Source of the DNA: an uncultured Exiguobacterium sp.
GTDB taxonomy: Bacteria > Bacillota > Bacilli > Exiguobacteriales > Exiguobacteriaceae
NCBI GenBank assembly: GCA_913775715.1
Contig: CAJYMC010000004.1
Span: 1-64,000 of the forward strand
Direction of reading: 5' to 3'
DNA length: 64,000 nt
Numbering within the stretch: the stretch's first letter is position 1; every line of letters begins with the position of its first letter. Both the position numbers and the translations under genes were made by a program. Below are positions 62,490 through 64,000 of the stretch, in pieces. Below the pieces are notes generated by a model that saw only the letters and a program-made list of their open reading frames with translations, did not search any database and was not told the origin of the DNA.

Positions 62490-62816
62490 ATGCATCAAGT
62501 GTCCGAAGTCCAGAAAAATGAAGCGACTCAGCCCGCTCCAGCGATCGTCGAAAGCGCTACTTTTCAACAATTGATGCGCCAAAAGAATGGATTCATTCTT
62601 CCAGCCATTAGTTTTTGCCTGATTTTTTATTTTGCGCTTCCGATTTTGACAAGTTACTTCACGATTTTGAATGAGCCGGTGTTCGGAGATATCACGGGAG
62701 CTTGGATCTTCGCATTTGCCCAGTTCATCATGACATGGACGTTCTGTATGATATACAGCAAAAAAGCTCGCGCCTTTGATCGACTTGTCGAACAAATCAA
62801 GGAGGAGTCGAAATGA
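62490..62816 (+). CDS. DUF485 domain membrane protein
   Basis: A 108-residue protein with two hydrophobic spans (about 38-62 and 75-93), the size and position of YjcH-type DUF485 proteins that precede acetate symporters. ATG follows AAAGGAGG by 7 nt; overlaps the symporter start by 4 nt. Confidence 0.9.
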   Translation: MHQVSEVQKNEATQPAPAIVESATFQQLMRQKNGFILPAISFCLIFYFALPILTSYFTILNEPVFGDITGAWIFAFAQFIMTWTFCMIYSKKARAFDRLVEQIKEESK

Positions 62817-64000
62817 ATTACACTGCCGTTGCTTTATTCGCGGCGATCGTCGGTTTGACGCTCGTCATTACATACTTTGCTGCCCGTAAAACAAAAACTG
62901 CTAACGATTTTTATACAGCAGACGGTGGACTCACCGGTGCCCAAAACGGAATGGCGATTGCGGGTGACTATATGTCCGCTGCCTCATTCCTCGGAATTGC
63001 CGGTATGATCGCTTTAGCCGGATTCGATGGGTTCTTCTACTCGATCGGTTTCCTCGTTGCCTATCTCGTCGTCTTATACCTCGTTGCCGAACCGCTTCGG
63101 AACCTCGGGAAGTATACGATGGCGGATATGATTGCCGCTCGTTTCAACGCGTCAAAAGTTCGTGGGGTCGCTGCCATGAACTCAATCGCAATCTCGATTT
63201 TCTATATGATTGCACAACTCGTCGGTGCAGGTGCCTTGATTGAACTATTATTAGGTATTCCTTATACGACGAGTGTCATCATCGTCGGCATTTTGATGAC
63301 GATATACGTTGTTTTCGGAGGTATGACTGCGACATCGTGGGTCCAAATCATTAAAGCAATTCTCTTGATGGCAGGAACAGCTGTCATCTCGTTCATGGTC
63401 TTCGCAAAGTTCGACTTCTCAATCTTCAAGATGTTTTCAGAAGTTAAACAAGCGACACCGCTCGGAGATTCATTCTTGAACCCTGGGAACAAGTTCAAGT
63501 TACCACTCGATACGATTTCACTAAATCTTGCGCTCGTTCTCGGAACAGCCGGATTGCCACATATCTTGATTCGTTTCTTTACCGTCAAAGATGCTCCAAC
63601 AGCTCGTAAATCCGTCGTGTACGCAACATGGATCATCGGTGTCTTTTATATCTTGACGATCTTCCTCGGCTTTGGTGCCGCTGCTTTCGTTGGCTCTGAA
63701 GATATCATTGCCGCCAATGCCGCTGGTAACATGGCTGCGCCACTTCTCGCTAAAGCACTTGGTGGCGATTTACTTTTTGCGTTCGTCGCTGCGGTCGCTT
63801 TTGCGACGATTCTCGCTGTTGTTGCAGGACTTGTCTTATCCGCTGCGTCTGCCTTTGCCCATGACTTCTATAGTCATATTCTACGCAAAGGGCTAGCAAC
63901 GGAAAAAGAACAGATGACGGCAGCACGCCTTGCTTCCATCGCCGTCGCCTTGATTTCGATGGTACTAGCATTGTTCGCACAATCGATGAACGTCGCGTTC
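62813..64000 (+). CDS. actP: Cation/acetate symporter (SSS family), 3' end beyond window
   Basis: The first 396 codons are present, no stop. Sodium:solute symporter features include FYTADGGLTGAQNGMAIAGD and SAASFLGIAG near the start and LPHILIRFFTVKDAPTARKS. Together with DUF485 this fits ActP. ATG at 62813 overlaps the DUF485 stop and has GGAGGA upstream. Confidence 0.92.
   Translation, partial: MNYTAVALFAAIVGLTLVITYFAARKTKTANDFYTADGGLTGAQNGMAIAGDYMSAASFLGIAGMIALAGFDGFFYSIGFLVAYLVVLYLVAEPLRNLGKYTMADMIAARFNASKVRGVAAMNSIAISIFYMIAQLVGAGALIELLLGIPYTTSVIIVGILMTIYVVFGGMTATSWVQIIKAILLMAGTAVISFMVFAKFDFSIFKMFSEVKQATPLGDSFLNPGNKFKLPLDTISLNLALVLGTAGLPHILIRFFTVKDAPTARKSVVYATWIIGVFYILTIFLGFGAAAFVGSEDIIAANAAGNMAAPLLAKALGGDLLFAFVAAVAFATILAVVAGLVLSAASAFAHDFYSHILRKGLATEKEQMTAARLASIAVALISMVLALFAQSMNVAF

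Overview
The window reads as chromosomal DNA of a low-to-mid GC member of the Bacillales, and the gene content and order fit Exiguobacterium best. Pointers are the alr-mazEF-sigB-tex-sprT neighbourhood, Bacillus-type Zur, Fur, T-box and S-box control signals, strong AGGAGG ribosome sites and many TTG/GTG starts. The genus is an inference from style and synteny. No transposase, integrase, phage gene or CRISPR array is visible.

Layout. 1-1126 (minus): promoter, ten tRNA genes and a hairpin-rich leader that runs off the left edge, apparently just before a 16S rRNA gene. 1218-7751 (minus): sprT, tex, rsbV-rsbW-sigB, mazEF, alr and acpS, a core stress and cell-wall block; rsbR/S/T/U and rsbX are absent here. 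7820-23094: mostly housekeeping and transport (rhomboid, NAD salvage pncA-pncB, esterase, a Zur-box zinc-binding lipoprotein, an S-box riboswitch ahead of an NhaC-type transporter, an alanine symporter, and a four-domain sulfur-handling flavoprotein under an operator-bearing promoter).

23884-32123 (plus) is the most striking region. A textbook sigma-A promoter has a Fur box exactly in its spacer. It drives a tight, mostly ATGA-overlapping row: a lipoprotein with an internal repeat, a sugar-nucleotide epimerase, a flippase-like membrane protein, a membrane-anchored phosphodiesterase, a dolichyl-phosphate-mannose-synthase-like GT2, a secreted membrane-tethered protein, an FTR1 iron permease and a GT-C-like multispanning protein. 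This looks like a complete extracellular glycosylation or glycolipid route co-regulated with iron uptake. A 15-bp intrinsic terminator lies inside the first codons of the last gene, suggesting attenuation.

32196-44236: GNAT, a YitT-type membrane protein behind a strongly structured, riboswitch-like leader of unknown ligand, NADH oxidase with a Rex-like operator, a probable SigB-dependent SDR, maa, a protein with three repeats next to a two-component system, an M50 peptidase, MATE, a DEDDh exonuclease, and a 390-bp compound fold-back element between two identical 33-bp terminator hairpins. 44251-64000: OYE flavoprotein, MMPL, the small yycC gene, a second M50-like protein, a pullulanase with a C-terminal membrane tail, yajQ, hydroxybutyrate dehydrogenase/LysR, argS under a T-box, a diguanylate cyclase with an esterase, trhO with a structured leader, and DUF485-actP (cut by the right edge) behind a candidate cre site.
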